Shown here in pieces: positions 13,683 to 24,367 of a stretch of DNA of 64,000 nucleotides. The translations under genes were made by a program, and so were the position numbers. Origin of the DNA: Dryococelus australis (taxonomy: Eukaryota; Arthropoda; Insecta; Phasmatodea; Phasmatidae). The DNA lies in NCBI GenBank assembly GCA_029891345.1, contig CM056999.1:28679418-28743417 (forward strand). Direction: 5' to 3'. Under the pieces are notes generated by a model. It made no database searches. It was not told the origin of the DNA and saw only the letters and a program-made list of their open reading frames with translations. Position 1 is the stretch's first letter. Each line of letters opens with the position of its first letter.

Positions 13683-14431
13683 TTAGGACATATGCACATC
13701 CTTTTTTGATATCAGTTGTAAAGTCCACCCATTTCCACGAGCACTAAATTCTTCAAGTCTTGTTATTAAGTAAGGTACTACGTTATTGTCATGAAGTTCA
13801 CCAACATCAGATGAGGGAAGGGCAGGGAGGGAATTACTTTGAAAATATAAGGTTTGTGTAATATCTTCCTCTGCCGTGAGGGATTTCAAGTACTTATACA
13901 TTACTATTAAACTAATTCTAATAGGAATTCTGCACCTCTGGAAAAAACTAGAAAAGAGTGTGTCACTGTATAGCCTATTGTTAACTATCTGTGAGTCGGT
14001 TAGTCTGCCAGCTAACACGCTAGCCAGTATCTCATATCTGAGATTTGTTAATGAACTTTGCACTGAAGCTTGAGAGTTGGAAGTCTAATTAATTTTCATC
14101 CCTGAATTAACATATCAAATTTTGGAGGTAATTCAGTGGGTGGAGCTGGAAATGTTAAATGTGAAGCCAACTGTGGTGCTGCCTTAGGATGTGGAGCAGA
14201 TTGTGTAGCAGATTGTGGAGTTAACTGAGGATCTGCCTGAGGAGCAGATTGTGGAGTTAACTGAGGATCTGCCTGCGGAGCAGATTGTGGAGCAGATTGT
14301 GGAGGCCGAGAATCAGTGTTGCAAGTTTTACAATATCTATTTAAAGCATCACTCTGAGAAAATTGTTTCTGACTGAAATCACACTGAAACTGCTTTCTTG
14401 AATTTTTTTATTTCACAGCTCGTTCTTTCAT
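13683..14431 (-). pseudogene. Relic B: N-terminus of DNA polymerase B
   Basis: Remnant of the large protein-primed family B DNA polymerase that Mavericks use to copy themselves. From an ATG at 14,431 the frame meets an early stop, then a degraded C2H2-like zinc finger (beginning FQCDFSQKQFSQSDALNRY, with one Cys and one His position replaced). A Pro/Gln-rich segment with 12-residue repeats follows. After a stop, a 126-codon frame ends with VVPYLITRLEEFSARGNGWT, a recognisable piece of the N-terminal region of Maverick polymerases (an E-F-x-x-R-G-x-G-W core). The reading stops soon after, and no exonuclease or polymerase motifs are seen downstream. It is the outermost gene of the leftward block, as in relic A, where a slightly different part of the N-terminus survives. 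The assignment rests on motif recognition and conserved gene order. Confidence 0.68.
14211..14305. repeat. 36-bp tandem repeat in the polymerase N-terminus
   Basis: Two nearly identical 36-bp units (14,211-14,246 and 14,247-14,282) followed by 12-bp partial units. On the minus strand they encode a 12-residue Pro/Gln/Ser/Ala repeat. The unit length is a multiple of three, so expansion kept the frame. Confidence 0.9.
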
Positions 14432-15319
14432 GTCGTCGTAACTTCTACAGATCTGTGAATTATTAATATTTTTGTTTTATTTAATTAAAATCCCACACAC
14501 AAACTTTATGTTCAAAAACATTTATATTTGATTTATAAATGCATGCAAAAATAGTTTACATGATATTTTATTGTCAGAATATGGGAATATTACAATGTTT
14601 GCATTTGTAAAGTCAGTAAAATAAAAAAAAAAACAGCTTCAAACCATTTATTTCAATACATTTTTCTTACATTTGCTTACAGAATTCATTTTTCCATCAC
14701 TGTGTGTTTATAAAAACATTTTTTACATCATATCTTTCCATTCTCTCCTTGCAATAATTACAGCAACTTTTAAAATTTGATTGTTTTAATTTTTCATGTA
14801 TTCAGGAGCGTGTAATATTATACATTCTGGCAAATCAGGAAAAGTTTCATAAAGCGACGAATAAACTTGTTCGATGCTCGCTGGTAGACATATATTTGGA
14901 CACATATAGTATACAGGACATCTTTTCAGGCCTGGACAAGATATTAAATTATTACATTTTTCATCGTCTAAGGGACATTGGATATTTTTGAAATGAAACA
15001 ACCCAAATCATATCTCTCCAAAACAACCTATTATTCGATTAAACAAACAAGAGTAATTCACACTTGAGTTTACATGGGTGACAAAAAATAGATGGTGGAA
15101 TAAAGCTATGTTTACAGTAGGAATGTCACAAAGATACTAAAACTATTTCTTTGCAAGACAAACTCGAAATTATTTGCTCCAACATGCTTATAACTTGCTG
15201 ATAATAACTTTACTACATTTTGATTTCTGTATGCACGAGTATGTGATTTCGTTCTCTTGATCCATATTTTCGGCCTAGTGGATGGCATACAATCAAATAC
15301 TTTTTATGTAAAATTTCAC

Positions 15320-15817
15320 TCATCCTAAACAATGCCATATCAGTCGAATAATATCCACAGGTGATTCGGGAGGAGATTCATTATAGTCTGTTTCACCCCA
15401 GTCAGTCATCATTGCCCAAGCTAGCATTAATTTTGAGTTTTCCTTTGTAGAGAAAAACATTGAATTAGATCCATATGTTTTACATAATTGTTTGATTGAG
15501 GGGCAATTATATTCTTTTTGAATATCTCTTACTTTCCCATTTTACACACTTTATACATATATTTCATAATTATTTAGGTAATGTTTGCAAATATCTTCAA
15601 TATTCTCATACTCTATAGACCCATTCTCCCATTTTAAACTGTGGTTAAGGTTAGTAAACCATCTATTAGTTTTCTTGTATTTGGGAGTTAGATATTTCCA
15701 ATCGAATAGTGCTTTGAAGCTGAATAAAGTTGTATATTCTTCTATTTCAATAATAGCTAATTCTTTAATGATAAATTTCTTTTCTGCAAATTGAAATCCT
15801 TGCACATTGCAAAACAT
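15320..15817 (-). pseudogene. Relic B: conserved Maverick protein, unknown function
   Basis: A 166-codon reading frame broken only by two nonsense codons near 15,545. The N-terminal part contains CNVQGF, then FIIKELAI, a Phe-rich stretch ending in a Trp (FSFKALFDW), KYKKTNRWFT and a His-containing LNHSLKWENGSIEYE. After the stops it continues with NCPSIKQLCKTYG and Trp-containing residues before a TGA at 15,320. The same block order is seen in relic A at 40,756-41,295, so this is a genuine conserved gene lying between the capsid-type gene and the polymerase. I recognise it as a common arthropod Maverick protein of unknown function. Conserved Cys and His in the C-terminal half suggest metal binding, which is inference. 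Confidence 0.66.
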
Positions 15818-15849
15818 CTCATCATTGCTGTGGTTCGTCGCCTACTGAC

Positions 15850-17037
15850 CCAATTCATTATTTTCACCAGCTTATCTCTTACATTGTTGGTCTCTAATCC
15901 ATCAAGAATTATCAGAGCATAAGCTTGTGTATTTGCCAGAATTGATGTATTTACAATAATTTCAATTAGTGAATCAATCATGCTATTTGTAATCATGCCA
16001 TCATGTTTGCTTACATCAAACACAAATAATGCTCCTCTACTTTGAAATGTTTTGGGTTCTATGATCGGTGAACAGCTTTTGTTATAGTATGTTTCCTGAA
16101 ACTTTGTATACATATAATGGGAAATAAGGAATTTGCCATTAGAAAAATCCATATTTAAATCCACATAGGGGTAAGCTTGACTTTTCAGATATAGTTTAAT
16201 ATTTTTATATCACAATTATCGAATACTGATCTTTAGCTATTAAATTGTTTTGTCAATTTGTTTGAAAACATATGACAACATATCTCAATTTTCTGAAAAA
16301 AACATTTTTTGAGCTAGTGGTAGAGTTGGAAAAACTGCTAATCCCCACAACTTGAATGCAATATCTAAATTCTTCATTATTTCGAGAAATTTTTTAAACT
16401 TTACATGTTCACGATAGTTAATTTAAATATGCGGCATCAACCATTCGACACTATTTAATTCAAATGTTACACCTTCCTCATTATTAGCTGTATCATACAT
16501 GACATTCAAATGAATACTGATGAATAGAATAACTAATTCTTCATAGCATTTAATATGATATGTTTGTAGTCATCAACAAAGCCAAAAACCATACCTAATG
16601 GTATAACAACGTCGTATTTTCCGCCTGGGTTTATTTGTAGTAAGTAATCACTAGCATTGCACCATCCAGCCATAAGCCCTGTATAAAGATAGATTTCAGT
16701 TGCAGTTATTTATCGTGGAAGTAATTCTAACATCTCGTGTTTGATGGATTTCCATTCCATTTAGCAGATATGCAATTCTGTCGATTAAATGAAGAATTCC
16801 ATTTCTTACTATTTTTATAGTTGCTGGATTACTTGCATATGCTCTCTTTTTAATTGTTCCTCTAAATATTATAGATTTCTATGGTAATGAGTAAATATCA
16901 TGATTTTGCATTGAAACCCTGATTTCTGAAGGAAACATATACTGACCTGCAAGGAATGGTTCATACACACGTATTTCCATATTGGTGATTGCATTTTCAT
17001 AACTGACTGGTACTTCAACATTAAGTATGTCTTCCAT
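15850..17037 (-). pseudogene. Relic B: capsid-type structural protein
   Basis: Begins at an ATG at 17,037 (MEDILNVEVPVSYENAIT). It runs with at least four interruptions to about 15,850, where it overlaps the next gene. Internal landmarks are GFVDDYKHIILNA near the middle, YMYTKFQETYYNK, and SRGALFVFDVSKHDGMITNS followed by an Asp-Gly strand near the end. Relic A has the same landmarks (GFTEDYKRIIINLK; LLVVFDTSKQDE). This is a widespread family in arthropod Mavericks. Its position between the penton-type protein and the unknown gene, and its beta-rich pattern, fit the double jelly-roll major capsid role. That function is inferred from gene order, and I cannot exclude another virion protein. 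Confidence 0.62.
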
Positions 17038-17341
17038 TTATATTAACATTATATCCTATTTTTTTTCAATACAATTTTTTGCCTTATGTTAACTTCACAG
17101 GTAACTTATTTGAAGTGAGCATTATATGCTTGTGTTTACATCTTTTTATACTTCCTTTCTTCGAAATACATTCCTACTGATATAGTTCTTAAAAGAACTG
17201 CCTACTTTATGTACAAATTTACTATTATACACAATACCCATTATGATTGTAATGTGCAATGGAATGCAGTTGTTTGTATAGCTTTTTAATATGTAAACGG
17301 ATGGCTATTTCTTCATTTCAAAAATTAATAAGTTTACTGTC

Positions 17342-17900
17342 TTAATCGAAAATTATAACAACTATTTCATTACCGCAATTAACTATTACTGGAAGATATA
17401 TCGAAGTATTTTGTTTTTCAATTATTGTATATTCTGGAGCCACAGCACATGTAAATTCATGTATTGTATTTGTCGGTATTCCATTCAAATGTGAACCGCC
17501 TACAGTATTAACATTTATGACATTCATTTACCGATAATATATTAACCCTTTTTTATGATTTGTGTAATTGATTAGCTGGATTACTCTCCATTCGTAACAT
17601 AACAAATTGAATTGTCTTCTAAGAAATCGATATCGACATTACTATGCATTTCACTAGTTACTGTAATTCGATTTCTACATGATCGGAAATGTACATCTTC
17701 AGGTAATTCCGCTTAGATGACTGTTTCTAAGTCATCCATCTCATTAGATCCTACCGGTATCACAATCTTACAGGTTTTTTCACCAATATAAGCCGAAATC
17801 ATTGGTTATGCATATCAATTTCAGGTATGTTGTTCTAAGTAACAAATTCGAATAGACGTATTCACCATTCTCCATTTAACTGCAATGCAGGGAAAAAATA
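17342..17900 (-). pseudogene. Relic B: penton-type minor capsid protein
   Basis: Two pieces in the same order as in relic A. The N-terminal piece (about 17,900-17,560) has CKIVIPVGSNEMDDLETVI and a later IDFLEDNSICYV. The C-terminal piece (17,527-17,342) has INVNTVGGSHLNG, a THE/TIHEF-like stretch, APEYTIIEKQNTSIYLPV and an isoleucine-rich end. Relic A's gene shows GSYELDDIASY, IDFAKVDFIGMILGF and PGYKLVVAPQIIIYVLV at matching places. The family is the single jelly-roll minor capsid (penton) protein of Mavericks by its place next to the protease. Stops separate the pieces, so it is not functional. Confidence 0.62.
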
Positions 17901-18011
17901 CCGCATGTAATTGCGACGATTTTCCATTTAATATTAATGTAATTGACATATTGCTAATATGCTTTACTATTACACTTACATATATATCCTATTTATAGTA
18001 AAACACTATAA

Positions 18012-18333
18012 CTATAAATGTCCACAATTAATTGAATTTGGTAATTGTTTCATTTTGTAACTGTACCTTAATTGTGCATTTTTACAATAATTATGTATTT
18101 TAATTGGAGGATGCAAATCACCGAAACTATCGGAATACAATTAATGATATATACATTCTTAATTAATGCAATCCAATGCATTCCTTCATTTTATATAGAA
18201 TCTAAATTAACAATCAACCATTCATGAAGATTTGGGTTCTTTGGTAAATTGTCTCTCATATACACACCTCGAAAATAGGGAATATTCAGTTTCTTTACCA
18301 ATTCATTAATACCTTTGTTTTGTAAGTGCTCAT
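18012..18333 (-). pseudogene. Relic B: adenain-type cysteine protease
   Basis: Virion-maturation protease related to the adenovirus protease. From an ATG at 18,333 it reads through IPYFRGVYMRDNLPKNP and IVNLDSI, then a TAA, then GMHWIALI. A one-base shift later come SDSFGDLHPP and NCGHL followed by a stop. The expected catalytic His (CAT, 18,176-18,178), Asp (GAT, 18,129-18,131) and Cys (TGT, 18,024-18,026) are all still encoded, but in two frames and beyond a nonsense codon. It follows the PLA2-like and hydrophobic segments and precedes the penton-type gene. The catalytic order His-Asp-Cys and the short length (about 107 codons) fit the family. Confidence 0.78.
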
Positions 18334-18342
18334 TTTGGATGA

Positions 18343-18530
18343 CTATTTAGTACTTCCTGCATTTTTCCCACATTTGGAGGTTTCTCGTCCTTGTCTAACT
18401 TTAAATGGTTTCAAATACATTCCTTTACCTTTTGATTTGACTGCTCTACTAATTGCCGAAACCCCTATGAGGATTGGTCCAAGAGCTGTTAATGCTGGAA
18501 ATAGGAATGGAATGATTCATCCTTTCTTTG
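18343..18530 (-). pseudogene. Relic B: hydrophobic minor virion-type protein
   Basis: A frame of about 59 codons with a strongly hydrophobic N-terminal half (PFLFPALTALGPILIGVSA) followed by a Gly/Lys-rich linker with GKGMYLKPFK. It ends at a TAG at 18,343. In Mavericks this type of segment commonly lies directly before the protease or is fused to it, and is compared with adenovirus pVI/pX-like virion proteins. A similar hydrophobic segment precedes the protease in relic A. Its role is inferred from position and composition. Confidence 0.5.
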
Positions 18531-18585
18531 TTTATATTTTAGTTTTTAGCCCATGCCTCTCTTCATCTTTGTGCACCTAACTTTA

Positions 18586-18891
18586 TCAACAACCCAAGCT
18601 CCAAGCTTTAACCTGTAGACGTAGATTCTTCCTTATATTTGCAGCTTTATTAGCTAGAATTGTATGTGCTATATGTCTTTCTTTCAATTGGTTTGTTCGA
18701 TCGTAAACTATATTGTGTTCTTTATAAGCGTCATTCAAAGAGTTTATTCCTTGAATGATTCAGGCCAAATGTTTGGCAAATTAGCACCTGGTCTGCAGTA
18801 ATTATATTTCGGTAAATGCAATTCAAATGGTAATATATTACTAAATGTATTGATATGCCACATCCTTTTTGATAGATTTAGTATGAGCCAT
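18586..18891 (-). pseudogene. Relic B: phospholipase A2-like domain protein
   Basis: The first gene of the leftward block. From an ATG at 18,891, after a frame change, it reads LPFELHLPKYNYCRPGA, which occupies the calcium-loop position of parvovirus-type phospholipase A2 domains. A second shift leads to NSLNDAYKEHNIVYDRTN, where the His (CAC, 18,715-18,717) is the expected catalytic residue. The next residue, normally Asp, is Asn here, and the Gly after the loop Cys is Arg. Such domains help virions cross membranes in parvoviruses and occur in many arthropod Maverick relatives. The frameshifts and substituted key residues make this copy inactive. I saw no equivalent in relic A. Confidence 0.65.
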
Positions 18892-18934
18892 TGTTTTCAA
18901 CTGAGCGCGAGCCAATATATAGACCTGCATTTAT

Positions 18935-19085
18935 AGTTTTTATGTTAGTATATTATGTAATGTTACGATATGTAACATTACATAACAATACGTCATGTTA
19001 GTATGTTAAGATATGTTATGTCAGTTCATTATGATATGTTACATTATGTTACAGTACATTATGCTAGTATGTTACAGTATGTCAT
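18935..19085. repeat. AT-rich repeats and hairpin between diverging genes
   Basis: Lies between the leftward and rightward gene blocks of relic B. It contains a perfect 9-bp stem (TAATGTTAC at 18,958-18,966 with GTAACATTA at 18,972-18,980) around a 5-base loop, followed by several degenerate copies of words such as ATGTTAGTATGTTA and GATATGTTA. The place is where a shared divergent promoter would be expected. It could also be slippage-generated simple sequence. Confidence 0.6.
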
Positions 19086-19129
19086 GCTGTCTAATTGTGT
19101 AGAAATATAGGTTATAAAACCAAATATAC

Positions 19130-19575
19130 ATCTGCCGGTAATTTTAAATACGAAAGAAAATGTAATTGAACAGAAACATAGCATTATTTTACCATCAAAT
19201 ATACATTCTATAATAAGCGGTCCTTCTTCATGAGGAAAAACTTGTGTTATTATGTTGCTGTTGGAACATCCAAATGGTCTAAACTTGGAAAATGTATATG
19301 TTTTTTTAAAACAGTACAACCAGATAAATTTCAACGATTAGAGACCATTTTGTCATTAATTCAAGCAATGCAATATTTCCCTTTTACACATAAAGAAAAT
19401 ATAGTGCCTCCGAATGAAGCAGTACCCGATTCCGTATTTATTTTGGATGAAGTTTGGTGTGAATTGCAGAGTGGTACAACAATATTTAAATTTTGGTTGA
19501 CATTCAAACATTGATTGTTTTATCAGTCACAAAGTTATGCACATATACCAAAATATAAGTTTAAAGATATGTGTT
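19130..19575 (+). pseudogene. Relic B: FtsK/HerA-type packaging ATPase
   Basis: Genome-packaging ATPase of the A32/FtsK-HerA type. The Walker A motif is visible at 19,219-19,242 as Gly-Pro-Ser-Ser-stop-Gly-Lys-Thr, with a TGA at 19,231. It is followed by LEHPNGLNLENVYVF. A frame change then gives QRLETILSLIQAMQYFPF, NIVPPNEAVPDSVFILDEVW (Walker B region with acidic Asp-Glu), and after another shift a DCFYQSQSYAHIPKY-like stretch near 19,510-19,560. The C-terminal part of the protein is not recognised. It is the first gene of the rightward block and matches relic A's ATPase in order and motifs. The premature stop and two frameshifts show loss of function. Confidence 0.75.
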
Positions 19576-19689
19576 TTTACTGTTGGAAAAACAATTACGG
19601 CTTTTTGGTGTTAATACCAATGCTTCCCCTATATAAAGACAGATAAAGGTCTGGTTTTGACAGTTTTTTACTTCCAGGCGAAGAAAAAT

Positions 19690-21176
19690 AAGTATTTCAA
19701 AGTTTGGGCGTAGCAGTATAAAAAGTAACCATTCCAATAGCTGTTTAACCAAAAATCACGATTGGAATTATGATTTGAAAAGACATATAGTACGTAAAAT
19801 ACGTATGGCTGTCAAAGATAGTGATGCGGTAATTAAACGTTATTAGGAAGACTTAAACACTATTGCATTAAATGTATTTAAGTCACAATCAAACAATATT
19901 CAAGAGGAATTAATAAAGATAGTGGATTTGAATGATAATGTTTATAAGAATAGGAGTGTAATTGCAAACACTTTAATCAATATTGGTAATGATTTGCAGA
20001 GTAACGAATTTAGAATAGAAGAAAATTTAAATGAATTTAATAAATACTATAATGATATGCCGAACATAGTTTTTACAACACTACTTACAGAAATGTAAGA
20101 AAATTTAAATGTTGTAATTAATGAAGGGGTAAGGGATAATATTACCAAAAACTTTAAATACGAATGGAACAAATAATGAAATATATAAACGATAAATTCA
20201 TTAATAAAAGTTTTAGTTTAGTTACACAAACAGATTTGAGGAAACAAAATAATGATTAATTGGAAATAAGAATAAATTATTCTGTTAATGATTTGAAAGG
20301 TAAAACTATAACTAAATTTGATGCTTTTAAAAGTAAAATCTATAAAATTGAAAAAGCCCAAACTATTCGACCTACTGCATCAATTTGAAAAGCAACGAAT
20401 TTATTCTAATATAAATAGTTTGAATTTAATGTAATATAATAAAAACATGTCTGCATCTGCTTCATATTTACATAATGTTACATCTGCTGTGAAAGAGAAA
20501 TATTTAGAATATTTACAAGCTCATATGGAACAGGATGTTTTAAATTAAGAAATCTTTAAACCTGTTACCAGTAGAATAGATACAGTGTATTCTGTGTTGA
20601 ATAAGCCTAATGAAACAGCTTTGGGAATTAAAACTGAATATGAACCTTTAAAAGAGAAGTACAAAGAGCAACCACTTTGGCATTAAACATGTCATTATTT
20701 ATCCATACAACATTCTTCACTTCTGTGTGATATGACATTTGGCGTTTATCGACATGACAACATCTGGATCCTGGGAGATTCGGTAATAACATTACTGCAT
20801 GACAATAAAATTAAAATTGGTGATTACATGACTGATGTGAGTCAAGGATTGTTTTAATTATTGTTTAAAAACTTTCCAAATCGATATTCCGATACTGATT
20901 TGCAAAAATATAAAGAACTTAATAATAGAACGAATGCTAACATTCGTTCAGGAGATGAAAACCATCCTAAAATACATTTAATAACAGATATTGTCGGAAG
21001 TAGAATATATAAAAATGAAGTTAGTGGTCGTTTTTATTCTGCATATTGGAACAATCCTAATGGATTGGTCAATAGATTAAAACTTTGAGAGAGTCTGGGA
21101 ATAAATCACATATTTACAAAATTGTTTCTATTATTGAAGAGTTGAAAGAAGATGTTTATATTATAAACAAAATATA
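19690..21176 (+). pseudogene. Relic B: coiled-coil Maverick protein, unknown function
   Basis: A broken reading lying between the ATPase and the integrase. The first part (about 19,780-20,170) is Asn/Glu/Lys/Ile-rich with heptad-like spacing (for example FRIEENLNEFNKYYNDM), suggesting a coiled coil. The middle has EIFKPVTSRIDTVYSVLNKP near 20,548. The last part has GVYRHDNIWILGDSVIT, LLFKNFPNRYSDTDLQKYKE with TNAN, and SGNKSHIYKIVSIIEELKED before a stop at 21,176. Relic A keeps EIFKPNTRCIDVL at the matching place, so the gene is conserved. I know this as a recurring Maverick gene without an established function. The coiled-coil and scaffold idea is inference. Confidence 0.55.
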
Positions 21177-21179
21177 GTA

Positions 21180-22073
21180 TTATTTCTGAAGAGCTTCATC
21201 CTTGCAGGAGAAAGGTTAACATATCCTAGGAGAAGAGTTATCTCATGGTTTAAATGATATTATGTTAAATGACATTGCTTTCCTCATACAATAAGTGATA
21301 CAGGTATATTTTAAATTTAATAGACGTTTATTCTAAATATGGTTCGGGTATACCTTTGAAAAACAAAACTGGGAAACAGGTTACCAATGCAATGAAGATC
21401 GTTTAGAAAGAGAGAAAGACAAATTCTCTCCAAACTGATAGAGGAGTCGAATTTTCTTTATGCTGTTCCAGAAACTAATGACTGCATATGGTATCAATCA
21501 CTACACAAAATATTCGAAGCTTAATACTAGTGTTGTTGAACATTACAACAAATCGATTAAGCAGTTAATATAAAAACATTTCACATCGAGGGGGACTTAC
21601 AGATAGATTGACGTTTTGCCTGAAAGAGTTAAATTTTATAATTCCAGATATCATAAAACTATTAAGATGGCACCCAAAGAAATTACAAATAATAATTTAA
21701 TAAAAACTGTGTATAATAATGTTAAAATCATCGACGAAAGAAAACCAAAGGTCAAAGTTGGCCAATATATATGTATCTCGAAGTAGAAAGAAAGCTTTGA
21801 AAAAAATTTACCGTTAAATTGTCTTATGAAATATTAAAATTATTTCAATTATGCAAACACAGTCGAGAGTGTATTACATAGAAAACTATGACAGAGAACC
21901 AATAAAAGATGGATTTTACAAACATGAACTACAATAAGTGAATTCTACAAATTACTATTTGATTGATAAAATCATCAAAAGGAAGAAAGAAATTTATGTT
22001 ATTGGTTCTATGGTGGAGTTTCTCAAAAGCACACAACTCCTGGGTTAAGAATGAAGATCTTAAAAAATTGTAA
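21180..22073 (+). pseudogene. Relic B: rve integrase with chromodomain-like tail
   Basis: Retroviral-type DDE integrase that inserts Mavericks. After a degraded N-terminus come YILNLIDVYSKYGSGIPLKN, LQTDRGVEF (second catalytic Asp, GAT at 21,437-21,439) and, after a shift, TSVVEHYNKSIK (catalytic Glu, GAA at 21,538-21,540, close to the usual 34-35 residues later). KFYNSRYHKTIKMAPKE, VKVGQYI and FYKHEL follow. The C-terminal tail has YYLIDKIIKRKKEIYV and, one base out of frame, HNSWVKNEDLKKL before TAA at 22,073, which has the shape of a chromodomain. Several stops interrupt it. It is the last gene of the rightward block, as in relic A. Confidence 0.85.
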
Positions 22074-24367
22074 TACGATGTTTGTAAAATTATGATACTA
22101 AATACAATATTTTAAAATTATATCTTATGTCTTTTATTTATTAATAAACCTGTTGATAGACAATGGGTGGAGTATTTTTTCTGGAATCAACCTGTTTGTT
22201 GATTGGATTATAATTTCATTGGATTAGCATTTAAGTGATAATTCGTTACACTTATTTCCTTTTTTTATGACACAATTAGTTGTGTTTGATCCCTTTTAAT
22301 TGTGACATAATTTGTTGTGTTTTATTTGTAGTTCAATTATTATCTTTCATAGAGTCATTTAATTGGTCAATTGCATTTAGGTGATAATTGGGTGTATTTG
22401 GAACATATTGTAAATCTTGTGTTTGGGTGTTAAATAGTTGCATTTGATTTGTATTAAATGTGACATCATTGATTGTTTTTGATGTTATATTTATTCAAAT
22501 CAGGATAAAAAACTGTGGCATTTTACAGTTTAAAGCCACTTAGGAAGTGCTTTGTTTAATTCGTTGTGGTAATTCCCTGCTAAAAACTTTTTATACAAAA
22601 GTAATTATTAAATTTTTCTAGCTAAAATTTTTATAAAAATAATGTTCTTATGGTTTAAATGATTTTTATGTTATAAAATGCATAATTTTTTTTGATGGTG
22701 TATATGATTCTTTTACAGTCTACACTACTTTGACGATGTAAGAGTATGTATATTTTTTTCAAAAAAAGTGTATTTAAATTGGATGGTTTTTCAATTCAAA
22801 ACTTGGGTTCAAATTCAATGCAATGTTGTGTTGTAAATGCAGTCTGCTTGCTTAAAAAATGTGAAAAACAGAGAAGACGAGATAGGTCGAGGAAATTCAT
22901 CGTATTCTGACTAGAGCTGTGGGGGTAGCAATTTACACTGCAGAGACACGTCGATGGAGTGGTCTGACCAGGGGGGGGGGAAGTGCCCAGTCTCCCTTCT
23001 GCTGGATCACATTCACACAGGCCATCCCCAGGCTCCGTGCGATAGCGGAGGAGAAGGGGAGGTTGTCGATTAGATGGAAGCAGACGGGTTTCGATAGCCA
23101 CACTCTGTGGACTGTTTCATTTTTCTGAACCATTTTTCGTTCTTTCGCCTGTTCTGGCTCATTGACAGCTCCACAAGCAACCTAAAACTCTGGCACATGC
23201 GCACATTCTTTAAACAGCTCCTCGCATGACTACCTACATACTCATTTCTCGGCTATACAGTAACTGGGTTCGTCCACGAGGCTTTAGAATGACTCATCCC
23301 TGTATCATTTGTAAAAACATTTTCTGTACTCACCACCTTTCCCAAATAAATAAGGAACTAACTATTACTTAACATATAATAATAAACTTTAGCAAGATTT
23401 TATTATGTTTTACTATATGATACTACTGTCTAATCATTATAGGCTGGGAAAATCTATACTCACAAATATTTAAGATAACAGATTGAAAGTAAAAACATTA
23501 CGAACAAGTTTGTTTTCACACATGTTTTAAATGGTAGAACAAAGTTTAACTTGAGTATTGCTTAAATCGAATAATGGTGTTCTAAGTTCAACTAGTGTAA
23601 TTGGAAGTTGAGTGGTTTTGATAAATTACAAAAAAAAATTTAACTAGTTAAAATATGTTTTAAATTGTGTTGGTTAGAAAATATATCATTGATTAGTTTA
23701 AACTAAAATAAGTTTGCTGGAAACTGGAAATAAGTTTGCCAGAAATGGGAAAAAAGTTTCCTGGAAATGGGAAAAAATGTAACATAAAACGGTTTATATT
23801 TTTTAATTGAATTAACTGTGTGATAAAGAAAAATTACATGTATTTCTTAGTGATGAGGAAAATAAAGTTTCTATCAGCGGGACTTGTGAAACTTATTTAA
23901 TTTTGCTTGGAATACGTCAGGTTCTTGCACCTCGAAAAATAAGAGGAAGCTTCAGTGTTCCTCCGAAAATAGCAGTTTGTTAATGAGAGGGTGGAGGGGG
24001 AGCTAGCCCAGGTAAGTTCAAAATCCACTGCTGCCTTAGGGATGGAGCCTTCACTACATTTTACACAAACAACATACTTTAGCCTTGAAGAAAGTCTCTG
24101 TTCCTTGCTGAGGCTGCTCTCATGCCACAGAACGCATACTTTATGGAGGTATGTGAAGGGAGGGGGTGGTTGCCGGTAAACAGTTTTTTGCAGTGTTGGA
24201 TCCATGACAGGGGTCAGTCTTCAGAAAACGAACTTGGCATTGGAGGGGAGGGGGATAGATCACCAAAGATGCGCTCAGGGGTTTTGTTCCGTGACTTTGG
24301 ACAGGGAGTCTCTTTTTGCACAAAGACACTGCCTGGACAAGGTGCATGGGGAGGGTAATGCACCCAC
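22074..24367. other. Relic B interior between integrase and right TIR
   Basis: No recognisable gene. The first 700 bp are very AT-rich with repeated words such as TTGTGTTTGAT and TTGTTGTGTTTTA. A GC-richer patch at 22,900-23,130 has open frames on both strands but no family I know. From about 23,930 the C/T strand bias (minus strand) resembles the DNA just inside the left repeat and may be a far-diverged extension of the terminal repeat. Confidence 0.45.
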
